64,000 nt of DNA, taken from assembly GCF_000471905.2 (NCBI RefSeq), contig NW_006499435.1:119434-183433 (forward strand). The letters run 5' to 3'. Position 1 is the first letter of the stretch. Each line of letters starts with the position of its first letter. Made by a program: the position numbers and the translations under genes. Source of the stretch: Amborella trichopoda. Taxonomy: Eukaryota > Streptophyta > Magnoliopsida > Amborellales > Amborellaceae. Of the stretch, positions 12,052 to 23,998 are shown piece after piece. Under the pieces are notes generated by a model. The model was not told where the DNA came from. It ran no database searches and saw only the letters and a list, made by a program, of their open reading frames with translations.

Positions 12052-12332
12052 AGAGAGAGAGAGGGGGAGGAGAGAATCTCAATCAGCTCAATGAAACCTC
12101 ACCAGTTCCCCCAAAGAATGATAATTCATCAATTTATAAATGCATATTGTTTGACTTACATGTAAACAAAGGCGAAAACTATTAAGACAATTTAGTGGAT
12201 ACCAAGCAATGGCATGGACCATGAAACAATCACAGTAAAATTCGAGAAATCGGATTTTCCTCCCAGTTGCAGAAAATAAACCCATGAAAGAAAAGGACCA
12301 ACAATTCATTAGAAACCATTGAAGGCCCAAAC

Positions 12333-15300
12333 TCATGAATCCCGTTTGCAGTCCAGAACACATTCCTCAAGAAAACTGGTAAGCTGAGAAGTATAGAGCT
12401 TGGGGTCATTGCGAAAATGGTCGACATGAGGAGTAAACATGAAATCACAGGCCCTCACTTCATGACCTGCCCTCCTCTGTTCCTCTATAAAGGACTCCAC
12501 TGATTTGGCAGGAATTACCCTATCAGCCGAACTGTAAATATACAACTGCGGGCATTTTGGCTGCTTTGATGACAGCAAACCCACCACATCCAGGAGCCTC
12601 CTGTTCAAGGCAAGAAGTAAATGAGTAACATCATATTGGAGTAATTTGTGTCATGTACATATATATATAGAGAGAGAGAGAAGAGGAGAGCAGGTATGAA
12701 CGTGCAGAAGAGAACTTAAAGTTTGGCATGTCTTTACCACCAACGGAAAGTGCTAAACTCGCTATAATTAACTATGAAACACTTGGATAGAAAGATTTCA
12801 AACCTGTTCACTGTAGGAATATTCAGAACGACCTCGAAAAATTTCTCCAAAACTGCAAGCAGAATGGCTTCTGCAACAGCAGCTTTGGGCTCTTCGGAGT
12901 TGCCGCTAAATTTGGCATCGAGTGCCATCTCCATGCCTGGCTCCTTCTTGACCAAGGATCCCTTTGTTGCAATGCTCTGCTTCTTCAGAAAAGCAGCAGA
13001 GAAACCAGAGGCCCACACCTTCCAAAAGAGAAGATTTTCTCAGTAACCATAATTTACTTCCTGTTTCGCTAATATGACATGAAACTGAGAGAGAGTAATC
13101 ATACCTGCGGATCAGGTGCAGCAACAGGTGCTGAATCCACTATGCAACCTTTAATCCTCGAAATCATGGATGAGTCCTCGTTATGAAACTTCTCAAGAAT
13201 AACTCCATACCTGAACGAAGAAAATATCAAGGGCAAGAATCAGACAAATTTTATGACAAGTTATAATGACAACAAAGACATGCATAAGGAAAACACGTTA
13301 CAAAGATAAATTAATATAAAGAGACACCGGTAAAAAAATGCAAGCAAAACAAGCCAGTATGGTATTTACATTATTCGAAGGAGTTGAGACTAAGAGACAG
13401 AAGAAAAAAAGAGGTATCAAGTCTGCCAAAAGTTGAGACTAAGCCAGTATGGTATTTGCATTATTTCATGACCATAATTAAGAGAGGGCATCAACCATCA
13501 AACTAATTAAGATGAAATCACAAGTTGGATATTGAAACTATAACCAGAGGGACCAAAAGACTAATTCCCATGATAAAAAGAGTACATAACCTAACTACAT
13601 GGCTGTAAGAAATTTACTGACAGCCACATTCCCAAGCATGTATTTCCACGCCCCACATTTCTTGCCAGAACATATGGGCCATAAAACTATCCAAAGGAAT
13701 ATCCAATGATGAGACATACATACTTTCTTATGAAAATATGATGAAACATGCACATGGTATGCTAGAGAACAACTAGAGCTAACAAATATTTATTATATCA
13801 GAATGAGGTAACTGGATTAAACACATTCCTCATGCAAGAGGGGCAAATTCTCCACCCAACATGAGGTCTTAAGCAGATTGACAATGCATGATTTTGTTGT
13901 AGTGAAGATTCAATGATCAAAGTAATCACCTTGCGCATAATGAGGAGAAACAGACTAATATGAGGGAAATAGAAGGCCTAAAAAACATTTAAAAAAGCTG
14001 CAATCAATACATTAAGCCATGATATAGGAGACAACTTGGAAAATTAGAAATCGCATCCCAGATCCATTCATACCAGAACAAAAGTGAAAATATTATGCAC
14101 AAGAGAAGGCAGTAGTCTACCACATATTTGTAATTTTGTACGTAGAAAGTTCTTGAGAGCTCTTTGCATTTCCTTCTTTGTAATTACCCCTTGTACTTGT
14201 TTACCCCATTAATACAACAGGTGGGGTACCCACTAACAGGGGAATTTTGGGTGCACTATGGCAATCAAAGCGTAGTATAAAATGGTTTTTGTTTTTTTTT
14301 TTGATTACGTGGTTAAAATTTTCCATTGCTCTAGATATCAATATTTGTAGTTGTGAATCTTGGTTACCCTTAATTGCAATCTGTTAGTCAGAGATAGGAC
14401 ATTGTTGCATTGAGCAGGTTGTGCAAGTTGTTCTAACACTGGAAAGAAAATAGCCACAAAGGCACAAAATTTAGCTGACTTCCAAGAAAGGAAACAAGCA
14501 TGGATTAAGATGAAACTAAAGATAAAACAATTTAAAGCACCCAAAACAGAAAGTGCCCATAAGCATTCCCTTTACAATGGACCAGGGCCAAGTTCTGAAA
14601 TTTTCAGGCTTTGTGGATTTGAACAATGGTGCTGAGATAGATAATCAATGCAAAGCAAATACACAAATTTACTGCAACTCCGAACAATCATTAAAGATCA
14701 TAAGTTGTTGAAAGTCAAGAGAAACCAGGTTCCACAGTGCAAGAACAGTCAATAGCCGAAGTACATCCTTGGTAAACATTTCTAGTCGGTCCTGACAAGT
14801 TCAATTCAAATGGATGGCTTTGACGGCCCCAATAGCAGTGGCAATGCAAGATCCATGGAATGCCAAAGTCAAGCAATTTGTGTCCTCTAGTACAGCAGTT
14901 CAAGGAGCCGTACAGGAGCATTAATAGTTCTTGGGGGTAACAGCTCCCTTGAGGATATGCGTGCCTTCATATCATGCGTATAATGTCATCTCCCAAGAGA
15001 CAGGAGCTAATGAAAGCCTGGCAAGCAGCGCATGGAGGGGCACTTCAACCTAGTCTAACCATAAGGCTCACATTGCAGTACAACGGTCTATGATAAGTCC
15101 TTCAGGCTCTTCAACATGCATGGATAAAATTGATGTGGATGAGCCTTCTCCAAATGTCCAATTGTTCAGAAGAAGAGGTCATTTAGCCTGAAGGAGTGAT
15201 TTCTGGAATAAATGGTGACGAAAAAATGGAAGTCCAACAGGGGGAATACATTGAGGAAAATGTAAGAGAAGTGCTCAAGAAATTACCTGTTAGTAATTTC

Positions 15301-16707
15301 TTCCTTTGTGTGACCCTACCTAGAAGTGGCCCAAACTGGGTTTTTTTACTTGAACAGCTACAACTTATGATAAGCTAGCATCGTGCATGAGCCTTATTTA
15401 CCAGTTCATTTGGAGGCCAAGTTTGTTCTATAAGTAATGGTAGTAATGGTGTCAGAAACATCACATCCCATTGGAGTTGTCAAGAAGTTGAAGCTAATAA
15501 CCAGGGGTTTGAAGCAAAGATTTATAATGTTTGACTGCTACAGTAGCATTGCATTGCATTATACTAAACCCCAAATTCCAAGACCCATAAATTCCATAAT
15601 TATATCCCAAAATGTAATACAGAACAAACTGACTAGAGAAATTACCCATAACCACTCAAGACACAGTTAAGGCAAATACATTACAGGAAGAAACAAAATC
15701 CAAGGAGAATTGAGAAGAAACAGTTCACAACTGTTGACATATTTGGTTGATGATTGGAACACACACTAAATTCTCATGACAAGATCAAAACCATATAACT
15801 ACTCAAACAAACAATAACAAGGTTTAATCTCACAATGAAGACAGCATTTACATGCAAAGAAAAAGAGAACATGACGATCACCACTCTGTGTGTTAACAAG
15901 TATGCACCCGTGCGGAATAGAAAAAGAGAGAGACACTCACGTCAACCATCCCGTGTTGCTGAATGTATGAAATACCAGCTTCCTCTCGCAGTCGCCTCCA
16001 ACCCATGCACCCAGATGGTTAGCAAACAACTCCAACTGCTGCTCAGCCTTCCCACCCACCTTATAACTGACGATATCGCTCATTGGGAAGGTAAATGTAA
16101 CAGCATGAAAACCTCTAGCCGTGTACCAATCCGCATACCTCTTGAGATGCTTTTGTTTTGCACCCAACCACCCAAGCAAAACCACCACAGTGCCGGATTT
16201 TGCAGGCAAACAGTCCAAATCCCCACCATGACCCAAACCCATCTTTGGGGAGTGCCATCTAAATAGTTCCCCTGAATAGTCATTTATAATTTCCTCTGAA
16301 TTAATCGATTTCGGCAACTGACCAAGGCTAAGGTTCGCTGACCTATATACCACACGAAGAACGTGAGAGGAGGTTGAGGAGAGCCAGTAATCCTTGGACC
16401 CAAACAAGAACTTCGAAACAATCAAAGAATAAACAATCGGTGAGTCAGCTTTTGGGGCCATGATTCGAACCCTGGACCAAAAAGATGAATCCAAGGAGCT
16501 CGAAGCCAAGACCTGGGATGCCCATGACTTCAATCCATAATTGGGACTAGGAGAATGGCTTGATAAAGAGGAACTTGGGGCCAATCCTTGGGAAATATGG
16601 GAATTTGTTGAGGGCAAACGATCAGGGAACTCTGCAGATAAAGCTGCGATTGATGCTACAGCAACTGCGGTTGAAGGCCTTTGAAGGAGCCCAGTGAAGG
16701 ACCCCAT
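12333..16707 (-). CDS. DUF829/TMEM53-like alpha/beta-hydrolase protein, four exons, complete
   Basis: Exons on the minus strand are 16707..15941, 13210..13105, 13018..12804 and 12600..12333; all introns are GT-AG and the phases close to 452 codons including TGA. The ATG at 16707 gives MGSFTGLL. The N-terminal 110 residues are Ser/Ala-rich and unconserved and may be a targeting or disordered segment. From about residue 172 comes the family core: VVVLLGWLGAKQKHLKRY, then FHTFSNTGW (nucleophile-elbow-like Ser, residues about 247-255), VDSAPVAAPDP, YIYSSADRVIP (candidate acid Asp) and TPHVDHFRNDP (candidate His). This arrangement is that of the DUF829/TMEM53 family, whose plant members are uncharacterised serine-hydrolase-like proteins; substrate unknown. 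Localisation is inference only. Confidence 0.9.
13211..15940 (-). other. Intron 1 of the DUF829 gene (2.7 kb)
   Basis: Mostly unremarkable AT-rich sequence. Two spots stand out. Around 14150-14280 a plus-strand stretch ending 'ccccattaatacaacag' resembles a retroposed 3' end. Around 14720-15500 the base composition is less AT-rich and short plus-strand reading frames of protein-like composition occur (see 15190-15380). Confidence 0.75.
15190..15380 (+). pseudogene. Unidentified coding-like fragment inside the DUF829 intron
   Basis: A plus-strand frame contains NVREVLKKLPVSNFF followed by LCVTLPRSGPNWVFLLEQL, of ordinary protein composition, flanked by stretches that read as protein only with frame changes. 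I do not recognise the family. It may be a decayed retrocopy of some gene or simply a chance open frame. Confidence 0.25.
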
Positions 16708-17224
16708 TACACACAGATGTCAAATTTCTCATACCAGCGATTGTTTTAGTTGTTTTGGGGTGTTTTATGCACCCCCATATCACAAACAGAAGAGGGGATT
16801 GACCTCAAACCTGTTACAAATATACGAGAAATACGGTTCAGTATCAAGAAAAGTACCATCTACTTCAATAGACATTTGGCAGAAAGAGAAAACCCAGAGA
16901 GAGGAGATAAGATTGAACTCCAATCCCGTACAAAAATAAGAAAACAATTAAATGGTCAATAAAAAGATCACTTAAAATAGACATATGGCAAAAAGAGAAG
17001 ACCCCAACATTTCTGAAGCAGAACCCGCCGCAAAGATGCAATCTTTTGTAAGAACAGATGAAACTGTTAAAAGAATGAAAGATTTACAATTAAATGATTA
17101 AAAAAAAAAAACCACTTACTTCAATAATCATCAGGTAAAAAGAGAAACCCCAAGTTTTGTGAAGTAAAATCAGGAGAAAAAAAGGCAACCTTTCCAATAA
17201 TAGAGAAGGAAAAAGGCCTGTCAA
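16708..17224 (-). other. Putative 5' leader/upstream region of the DUF829 gene
   Basis: AT-rich sequence between the candidate TATA box and the ATG. It contains short internal similarities ('agacatttggcagaaagaga' near 16870 and 'agacatatggcaaaaagaga' near 16979) that indicate a degenerate tandem of about 110 bp. No gene seen. Confidence 0.45.
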
Positions 17225-17245
17225 TCTGTGTTTATAGGGGTACAG
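17225..17245 (-). promoter_or_regulatory. Candidate TATA box of the DUF829 gene
   Basis: On the minus strand the sequence reads CCCCTATAAACACAG, about 530 bp upstream of the ATG. It is a good TATA match, but the leader would then be about 490 nt, so either a 5' UTR intron exists or another promoter is used. Confidence 0.3.
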
Positions 17246-17486
17246 AAAGGGAATGAACGGGGAAGCCAGAACCTTGGACGGTGGGGTATTCGTCGGTCTT
17301 AAAAAATTGAAAGTAAAAAATAAATATTAAATTCATTTAAGAAAAACAAAAGTTGGGGAGTTGGGTTTCGACTTGTTCCTCCTTTTGGGTAGGTGAAACT
17401 TGAAAGATTGAAAATTGAAACTGAAAATCAAATGTTTCTAATGGGTCGCCAAGTTAATTGAGAAATGCCGAAACACACCCATCATC

Positions 17487-17600
17487 AAATTTACAAAAAC
17501 CAAAGTTTTCTTTTTCCCTTTTTCTTTTTCCATAGGGAATCGGACAAATTTACAAAACCAAAGTTTTCTTTTTCTTTTTTTCTTTTTCCATAGGGAACTC
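17487..17600. repeat. 59-bp tandem duplication
   Basis: 'aaatttacaaaaaccaaagt' at 17487 recurs at 17546 with the same downstream pyrimidine tract and 'ccatagggaa'. Confidence 0.8.
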
Positions 17601-18379
17601 AACCGATCCTTTGAACAAAGATAGATAGGATTGAATTTCAGTATTCAAATTGAATAATACTTAAATTTCATTCAATCGTACTATATATTTATGGGTGAAA
17701 GATAATCAACATTTACCTTCCTAAAATGAGAGAGAGAGATTTGATAAAAAAGAAGAGGAATTTTTAATGGGAGAGAGAATCAACATTCAACATTTACCTT
17801 GGTAAGAGAGAGAGAGACTTCCCCACCAAATGAAGAAGAAGAACCAGTAATCTTTGTAAGGGTGAGAGAATGAAGATTGTTTGTGCAAAAGTAGAAGAGA
17901 GAGGGAGACGTCACCAAAATCCAGAAAAAATGGAGAGGTTCGGAGTTTGGACGCGTTGGGGGTGACGCGGATTTGGGACCCAAAAGCGTTTCTCACTCAC
18001 GCGTTCAACAAAGGCTGGCAACGTGCCCGCTTGACCCCACTTGACCGCCGCACACCAGAAACTATATTGTTTAAATAAAGCTAAAAGGGCTTATATGCAT
18101 CATCCCTTTAAAGTCAGGACAACGCTCACGCCATGTCAGTATTTATTTCTTGTTATTATTTGTTTATTGTTGATAATGTTCAATCACTAATCGAATAAAT
18201 TGGATAAGATTTTAAAAGATAATACATAAGGAAAATAAGAATTATAATTTAAAAGATTAAGTTAGAGTAGATATACATGTAAGTATTTATTAGATGTACA
18301 CTTTTTTTTTGTAAGTAGGGTATTTTTGTTATTAGGGGGCCTATGATAGATATTTATGTAATAATTTAATAATATTTAA

Positions 18380-18570
18380 GAGTTATGATCCTATGAAACC
18401 CTCTTACAATTATGTGTGTAAGATCCCAAATGGTTATCATTAAATTTGACACATATCTCTAAAAAAATCAAGTTTGTTATAACTTTTTTAAAGATTTATG
18501 TCAAATTTAATGGTGCTCCTTTGAGATCTTACACACATAGGCGTGAGAGAGTCTCATAGGATAATTACTC
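18380..18570. mobile_element. Foldback MITE family C, 191 bp, 9-bp TSD
   Basis: Nearly the whole element is an inverted repeat: GAGTTATGATCCTATGAAAC at the left and its inverse ...CTCATAGGATAATTACTC at the right, with 'tgtgtgtaagatc' and 'attaaatttgaca' mirrored inside. Flanks are aatatttaa / aatatttga, a 9-bp target-site duplication with one mismatch, pointing to a Mutator-like transposase. A second copy is at 26782. Confidence 0.85.
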
Positions 18571-19589
18571 AATATTTGATACCCATATGAGTGTTGTCAT
18601 GTCATTCTTCACTATAATTAATAAATGCTCTTCTCTATCATGAAATTCTACTTTGCCTCTTATCAATTATCTAAAATACCCTTAGATAAAAAAATTACTA
18701 TATTATAAGATAAATACATTAAATATCAAAAAATATTGAGTACATTAAGTAAATACTCATATGTATGAGTACCTTAGCATAACTTTATTATTTAATTCAA
18801 GTAACTCAAGCACTTCGATTATTTTGTTGGAAAATACCCAAAATGTCAATTATAAGGACCAAGGTTTAAAAATATAGTTCAGTGATCACCATTCAAAAAA
18901 ATTGGTTCGAATCTACAATTCCGACCTAGTGAACCGGCTAAAAAAAAAACAAAAAAAAAAATATTAAAAATATAATGGGACGGATTCCAAGGGAAATTGT
19001 CCAGTCTCTCGATATTTAGGCAAAATCAAACAGGCCCCAATGATTCCTAATCCAAACAGGTTAGTTTTGGTCCGATTTGACGATTTTTAAACCTCGGTTA
19101 GGACCATTGTCGAACAAGGGTTTTAAACCTCGGTTAGGACAATTGGCTTGAATGACCACAAAATATCCCTTCTTGCCGTGGGTTTCAAACTATTAGCAGA
19201 TGTAGGTTTCTCGTTTGGCTCGACAATGCCACACGATGTTCTACATGTTGCACTTCGGCATATCTGGGTTCTAAACCCTAAACAAAATTTTTGTTACTTA
19301 AAGTATGAATATTTATGGGAGATTACTCGCATCAATTTGCTTGAGCAACTCAAAAAATGTGAAATTACTGACAGGGAAAAGTTTATATCAAGTGTTAATC
19401 ATAAGTGAAGAATATCTTAAAAATCCATTAAACTAGGTTGTTGCAGCACTTAAAAACCCTCAGATAGTATCAACATCGAGATATATAATTATGAAAAAGA
19501 AAGAGAAAATTACGTACAGACTAGAGTCAATTATAAAATGAGAACACATTGTTTTCAATTTACAGGTGGCACATCCCCCTTCCAAGTTT

Positions 19590-19840
19590 TTTTTTTTTTT
19601 TTTTCCAAGTTCCCTCTTGTCCGGTAAACTCAACACTGGACAAGTTGGTTGTTTGCATTTAAACGAAAAGCGGATGTCAGGTGTTTCTTTTTTTTTCCCA
19701 ATTTACCCCCTATCCGGTAAACCCAACACCAGACGTGTGAGTTTTTTTGCGTTAAAACGAAAAGCAGTTATCTAATGTTTAAATTACCTGATAGCTCTTT
19801 AAATTGCCCCCTATCCGACAATACAAATACCGGATATGGG
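19590..19840. repeat. Degenerate tandem repeat, about three units of about 110 bp
   Basis: 'tccggtaaactcaacac' (19620), 'tccggtaaacccaacac' (19713) and 'tccgacaatacaaatac' (19815) recur with 'aaacgaaaagc' between the first units. Confidence 0.55.
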
Positions 19841-20337
19841 CTATTCTTTCCTGGTTCTTGAGAAGGGCACTTCGAGAGAAAAAAATAGGTAGAGAGAGGC
19901 AACAATGGCCTAGTTCTTAAGGCCGGTAGTTAGAGAGAAAAAAGGAGGTAGAAAGAGAAGCACAACAATGGCCAAATTCATAGGGACGGCAGTTAACATT
20001 GCGCATACCTAAATTTCTCAGAAGGAAAGCTTTCAAGCGTTGCGAATAGTGCTCATTAACACATCATCTAAACTATTTGCAATAGTGCTTATAACACATT
20101 ATACGTAAAGGGAAAACTTTAAATTTCATAGTGAACAGTAAAAACAAATTTTCAGGCCCCCTATAATTTTTTATTTTTTTTGACAAATATTATAACCGTT
20201 TTTTACACCAAAAACTCATCTTCTAAGGAGACGCAACTCACTTTGATTGTTTAGCATGAGCACCTTACATAAACCCTCCCTTTGACAGTGTTTTTAATCA
20301 CTTTAAATCCAAAATTATTTTATTTTAGATTTTTAGA

Positions 20338-20588
20338 ATAAAATAGTTGATGGGGTACAAGATTGATTTGACACACTAGCAAATAAGCATTTCATTTCCA
20401 TTTCATTGATTTGCCACGTGAGTGATTAAAAGAACGTTAATAACACTTTGAAACTGATTGATAATAAAATAGTTGATGGGGTACAAGATTGATTTGCTAC
20501 ACTAGCTAATAAACATTTCATTTCTATTTGATTGATTTGACCACGTGAGTGATTAAAGAACGTTAATAATACTTTGAAACTGATTGAT
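20338..20588. repeat. 126-bp tandem duplication
   Basis: Copies start 'aaaatagttgatggggtaca' at 20340 and 20466 and agree through 'cacgtgagtgattaaa' and 'actttgaaactgattga' with a handful of differences. Confidence 0.9.
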
Positions 20589-21235
20589 TTAACCACCAAA
20601 ATTACTATTTATTTAAGTGGCTTTAACATTTTAAACCATATTTTCCCCCAAGCAAGATGGATGTCACTTTTTTAGACGCGTCAAGGTTAGAGATTGCAAT
20701 GGAACTAGACCTGACCTGATATGGGACCCAAGGGGAATACCAGTTTTGGGTTCAGGTATGGGTTAAAAAATTGGATCCAATCGGTTAACTTGGGTCTACA
20801 GACCCCAACATTATTTGATTCAAGTCCGATTATATACTATTGGGTCCAAGTCCAATTCCAATGAATTATGGTCCAGCCGCCCGACCCAACCCGACCCGGC
20901 CCGCTACCCATAGTCAAGGTAAGGTACTTGAATCCGATAATATATCTTAATTATAGTAAACAGCAGGATTTAGAGAGAGAATTCCACATAAATTGGAGAA
21001 TGTCATATCCTATGAGTCAACGAAAATGAGCGAGAGAGAGGGACAAACAAGTTTGAGCTTTTCATCACGGTGGTCACAGATGGTCTTCTCAATTAAAAAA
21101 TCTTCCTCTTGTAATTTAGATACCCACATGTCACCAAGTCCAAATCAACCTTTTTTTTTCTTTTTTTTTTTTTTCTTTTTCTTTTTTTTTTTTTTCTTTT
21201 TTTTAAGAACTGTACAAGGAAAAAAAATTGGAAAG

Positions 21236-21623
21236 GTCAAAGTTTATATAGAGTCGAGGCTCTAAACAATCAAATTAGATTCCACCTCAAAAACTTCACT
21301 AGAAAAGGCGTTTTTGATGCCCAAATATCCTCAAACTGATCATCTCGATATCAAGATGCATGGATACGAGGAAAAAAAAAATAGATTTCAAATTTTAGAA
21401 ATAGTGCATCTTCTAACATATTTTTGGACCGTCAATTTTTAAGATTTTCAAGTTTCACAGGTCCGCTCAATCTACATTACTTTTGAAGCTTTAAATTTTA
21501 TAATTAAATATGAAATATATTTTAAAGTTATCACAAAGATTTTCAGTATTGAAATCACATTTTTAATACTATTTGAAGGTGAGCTTTGATTGTTTAGAGC
21601 CCGACTTTATACAAACTGCACCC
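21236..21623 (+). mobile_element. MULE-type MITE family A
   Basis: Left end 'gtttatatagagtcgaggct', right end 'actttatacaaactgcaccc', inverted to one another; full family body between. No clean target-site duplication could be read, probably because the left tip abuts a poly-T/A tract (21150-21235). Confidence 0.8.
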
Positions 21624-21842
21624 TTATTATATTGGAGAAATTCAGTTGAGAATGTCACGGAGTTTTTCTGAGCAGTGGGCAGGTTCTATAGACCTTGTCA
21701 TTTTATTAATATTTTGAAAATTTAAATTATTTATTCTTGTAGATTGTGGATACTGGCTAGAAAAATGGGAATGGTTGTTAGAAATTAAAAATTAAGGGAG
21801 AGAGAGAGAGAGGAGTTTTCCCAATTTGAGAACCAAACATAG

Positions 21843-22143
21843 TGAGGTGTGGCAATGGGCCGGGTGACTCGGCCCAGCCAGCCGAGCCCTAAAAAACTAC
21901 GGCCTAGGCTACGAAATATGGCCAAAGGGCTGGACACCACAACTCAAGGGTATGGCTAGTCGGGGACCAAGACCGGTCCAGCCTAGCCTTCTTTATGTTG
22001 TGTTCTTACTTTGTTTTCTTTTGTTTTTGGCCCAGCCCTAATAGGGCTTGGGCCATGACCCTTGTGGCCCGGTTAGGACGGGGCCGGGCCTGTGCCGACT
22101 TATGGGAACTAGGCCAAAGGTGGCCTGGCCCATTGTCACCCTT
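21843..22143. mobile_element. TIR element with GGCAATGGGCC ends, about 300 bp
   Basis: Left end 'gaggtgtggcaatgggccgg' and right end 'ggcctggcccattgtcaccc' are inverted repeats, with GC-rich GGCCC/GGGCC words near both ends. The ends resemble the element at 36527. Superfamily not fixed because no target-site duplication is clear. Confidence 0.5.
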
Positions 22144-22319
22144 AAAGACAATCAAATAGTAGAAAAGCAATGAAAAAAAAAACTAAAAAAAAACATTGCT
22201 TTGCAGGATAAATAAATAATAAGGGCCTATTTAATAATTAGAAACAACTATTAAATGCAGAAAAGTATACAATGCGATTATTTACTTTTGGTACAAAGAG
22301 ATCGTAATTAAACTTGACC

Positions 22320-23010
22320 CTTGGATTTGAAATTGGGTGGCTGTATTTATTGCAATGACCAAGTTCAAAGTTCAAAAATAATTTTCTCAAACTTTATGAC
22401 ACATCAAAGCTATCAAATTTCATATCAAATGGATATAAGTAATGGGAAAGCTTTCAATGTTCCCCCTACAACATAGAAGTTTTATCCTCTCCCTACCATC
22501 CAGCCGTTTATTTTTTATCAAGAGAGTCACTCATCGTTTGATCTTAGATCTGACATCTCAAAGTATTTTATTTTTAGTTTTTTTAATATAAATTTTCAGA
22601 ATATGAAATTTGGTACGTGACATCTTCTCATTGGGGTGCACCTATAAAAAATATTAACAATAATTTTTCGAGAAAAAAATGACCAAAATGCCTTTGAAAC
22701 TTTTAAGGGTATTTTTGGTCATTTTATTTTATTGGAAATATTTTTTTTATATTTTTCATTAGTGCAAGTTTAATAGATGAATTGACGTTCAAAATTTGGT
22801 GTCAAATTAGTTTATAGAAAAATAAATAAAAACAAAATAGTGTAGAGACAAGACATTGTGATTGGGGCAATCTTAGCCCTCCATTAAAAAATGGAGGGTT
22901 GGATAAAAGGGAGGATAGAACTTCTATGTTGTAGGAAGATCATAGAAAGCTTTCCCATAAGTAATTGTGACCTTTTTATAGCGAAGATAAATAATTTCAT
23001 TGTATAAAAT
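22320..23010 (+). mobile_element. MITE family D copy, split by the family B insertion at 22444
   Basis: Removing 22444-22956 plus one duplication joins '...tatcaaatttcatatcaaatggatataagtaat' to 'tgtgacctttttatagcgaag', which matches family D words seen uninterrupted at 23370-23440 ('ttatgagtgattataacctcc') and, inverted, at 36951-37170. So family D was in place before family B inserted. Confidence 0.55.
22444..22956 (+). mobile_element. MULE-type MITE family B, 513 bp, perfect 9-bp TSD
   Basis: Terminal inverted repeats of about 45 bp begin GGGAAAGCTTTCAATG and, read inward from the right, GGGAAAGCTTTCTATG; both continue into 'ctacaacatagaagtt'. The 9-bp flanks are identical (ataagtaat at 22435-22443 and 22957-22965). 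It has no coding capacity, so it depends on a Mutator-like transposase from elsewhere. Confidence 0.92.
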
Positions 23011-23300
23011 CCCATGAGATATTACAATAGCACGTTTTGTGTTTTTAATGGAAGTGTTATAACGCTTCTGAAATTTTGGCTTTCATGGCCTTTTAAAAAG
23101 TGTCACAATGTGCTTGAAGGGGCAATTGCAGCTTTTTAATGAAAGTAGCCTTCCAAAGTTGGTGGAAGTAGCGGCTTTTACCAATAAAACATGCTCTAAA
23201 AGATATGGGTTTCTAACAGCCCGTTATGCCATTATTTTTCAGAAAATTGAGTTGTTATAAGTGTGTCATTCACTGGAATTTGAAAAAAAAAATTGAATAT

Positions 23301-23386
23301 CATAGCACACTCAAACTATCAAATTTGACATTTAAATGGTTATCATAACATACTCAAACTATCAAATTTGACATTTAAATGGTTAT
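23301..23386. repeat. 43-bp tandem duplication
   Basis: Two copies containing 'actcaaactatcaaatttga' start at 23301 and 23344. The unit is part of MITE family D. Confidence 0.85.
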
Positions 23387-23998
23387 GAGTGATTATAACC
23401 TCCTTATAACAATAGTAAATAGTCTCAGAGTATACAATCCAACTAAAATAAGAGATAAAATGTTGTTAATAATTTCATATATTACATATGATCATAATTA
23501 ATATGTGACATTATTATATAGATATCAACTCGTTCATATTTATCTAATACATGAACTGTTGTTTTACCCAACTATCCATAATGTGAAGTTAAATTTTCAT
23601 CTAGGTGTTAATGGTATTTTTAAACCTTCAAAGAAAACAATTCTTTTTTTCTTTTCTTTTTTTGTGTTTCGAAGAAGAAAACTGGAAATCAGTTACGATA
23701 TCAAAGACTAACACTCATTTATTTCTTTACACATGAATTTCAAGTACATGAGAGGAATTCTAAAAAAATGAATTATGAAATAGGAGAAATTCTAGAAAAA
23801 ACAAAATAAAAAATCAGTGAAAATATATAAAGGGGAAAATCAAAGGGCAACACAAAAAAGTTATTGTTTTAATATCAAAATACATAAAAATGCACATTTA
23901 TTTGAGAAAATAACTGATACATACTCAATATTAATAAAAAAAATTAAGAAAGTGGAAGAATTGCTCATAAAATGGCCTTTATACCTTAAATAAGAAAA

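Larger units (their letters stand above)
4351..12332. other. Intergenic region, repeat-rich
   Basis: Eight kilobases between the F-box/LRR 5' end and the 3' end of the hydrolase gene. The small ORFs inside it match no protein family I recognise and coincide with repeats. Contents are listed separately: three copies of a dispersed repeat, MITEs, tandem duplications at 6808 and 10627, CT-rich stretches at about 6290-6510, 8140-8330 and 9190-9360, and a GA microsatellite running into an assembly gap. Confidence 0.8.

Noticed and set aside
11674-12165. Reading frames of 130-160 codons across 11674-12165 on both strands
   Set aside because: They are GA microsatellite plus N; there is no real coding information.
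14140-14290. Possible LTR or retroelement 3' end in the DUF829 intron
   Set aside because: Only a vague resemblance to retroposed 3' sequences; no paired terminal repeat, primer-binding site or coding region found nearby.
16080-16283. Minor ORFs overlapping exon 1 of the DUF829 gene on both strands
   Set aside because: Shadows of the 256-codon exon frame, with no independent support.
20680-20930. Possible TIR element with repeated 'gggtcca/gacccaa' words
   Set aside because: The words suggest kinship with 36527-36789, but I could not define two inverted ends.
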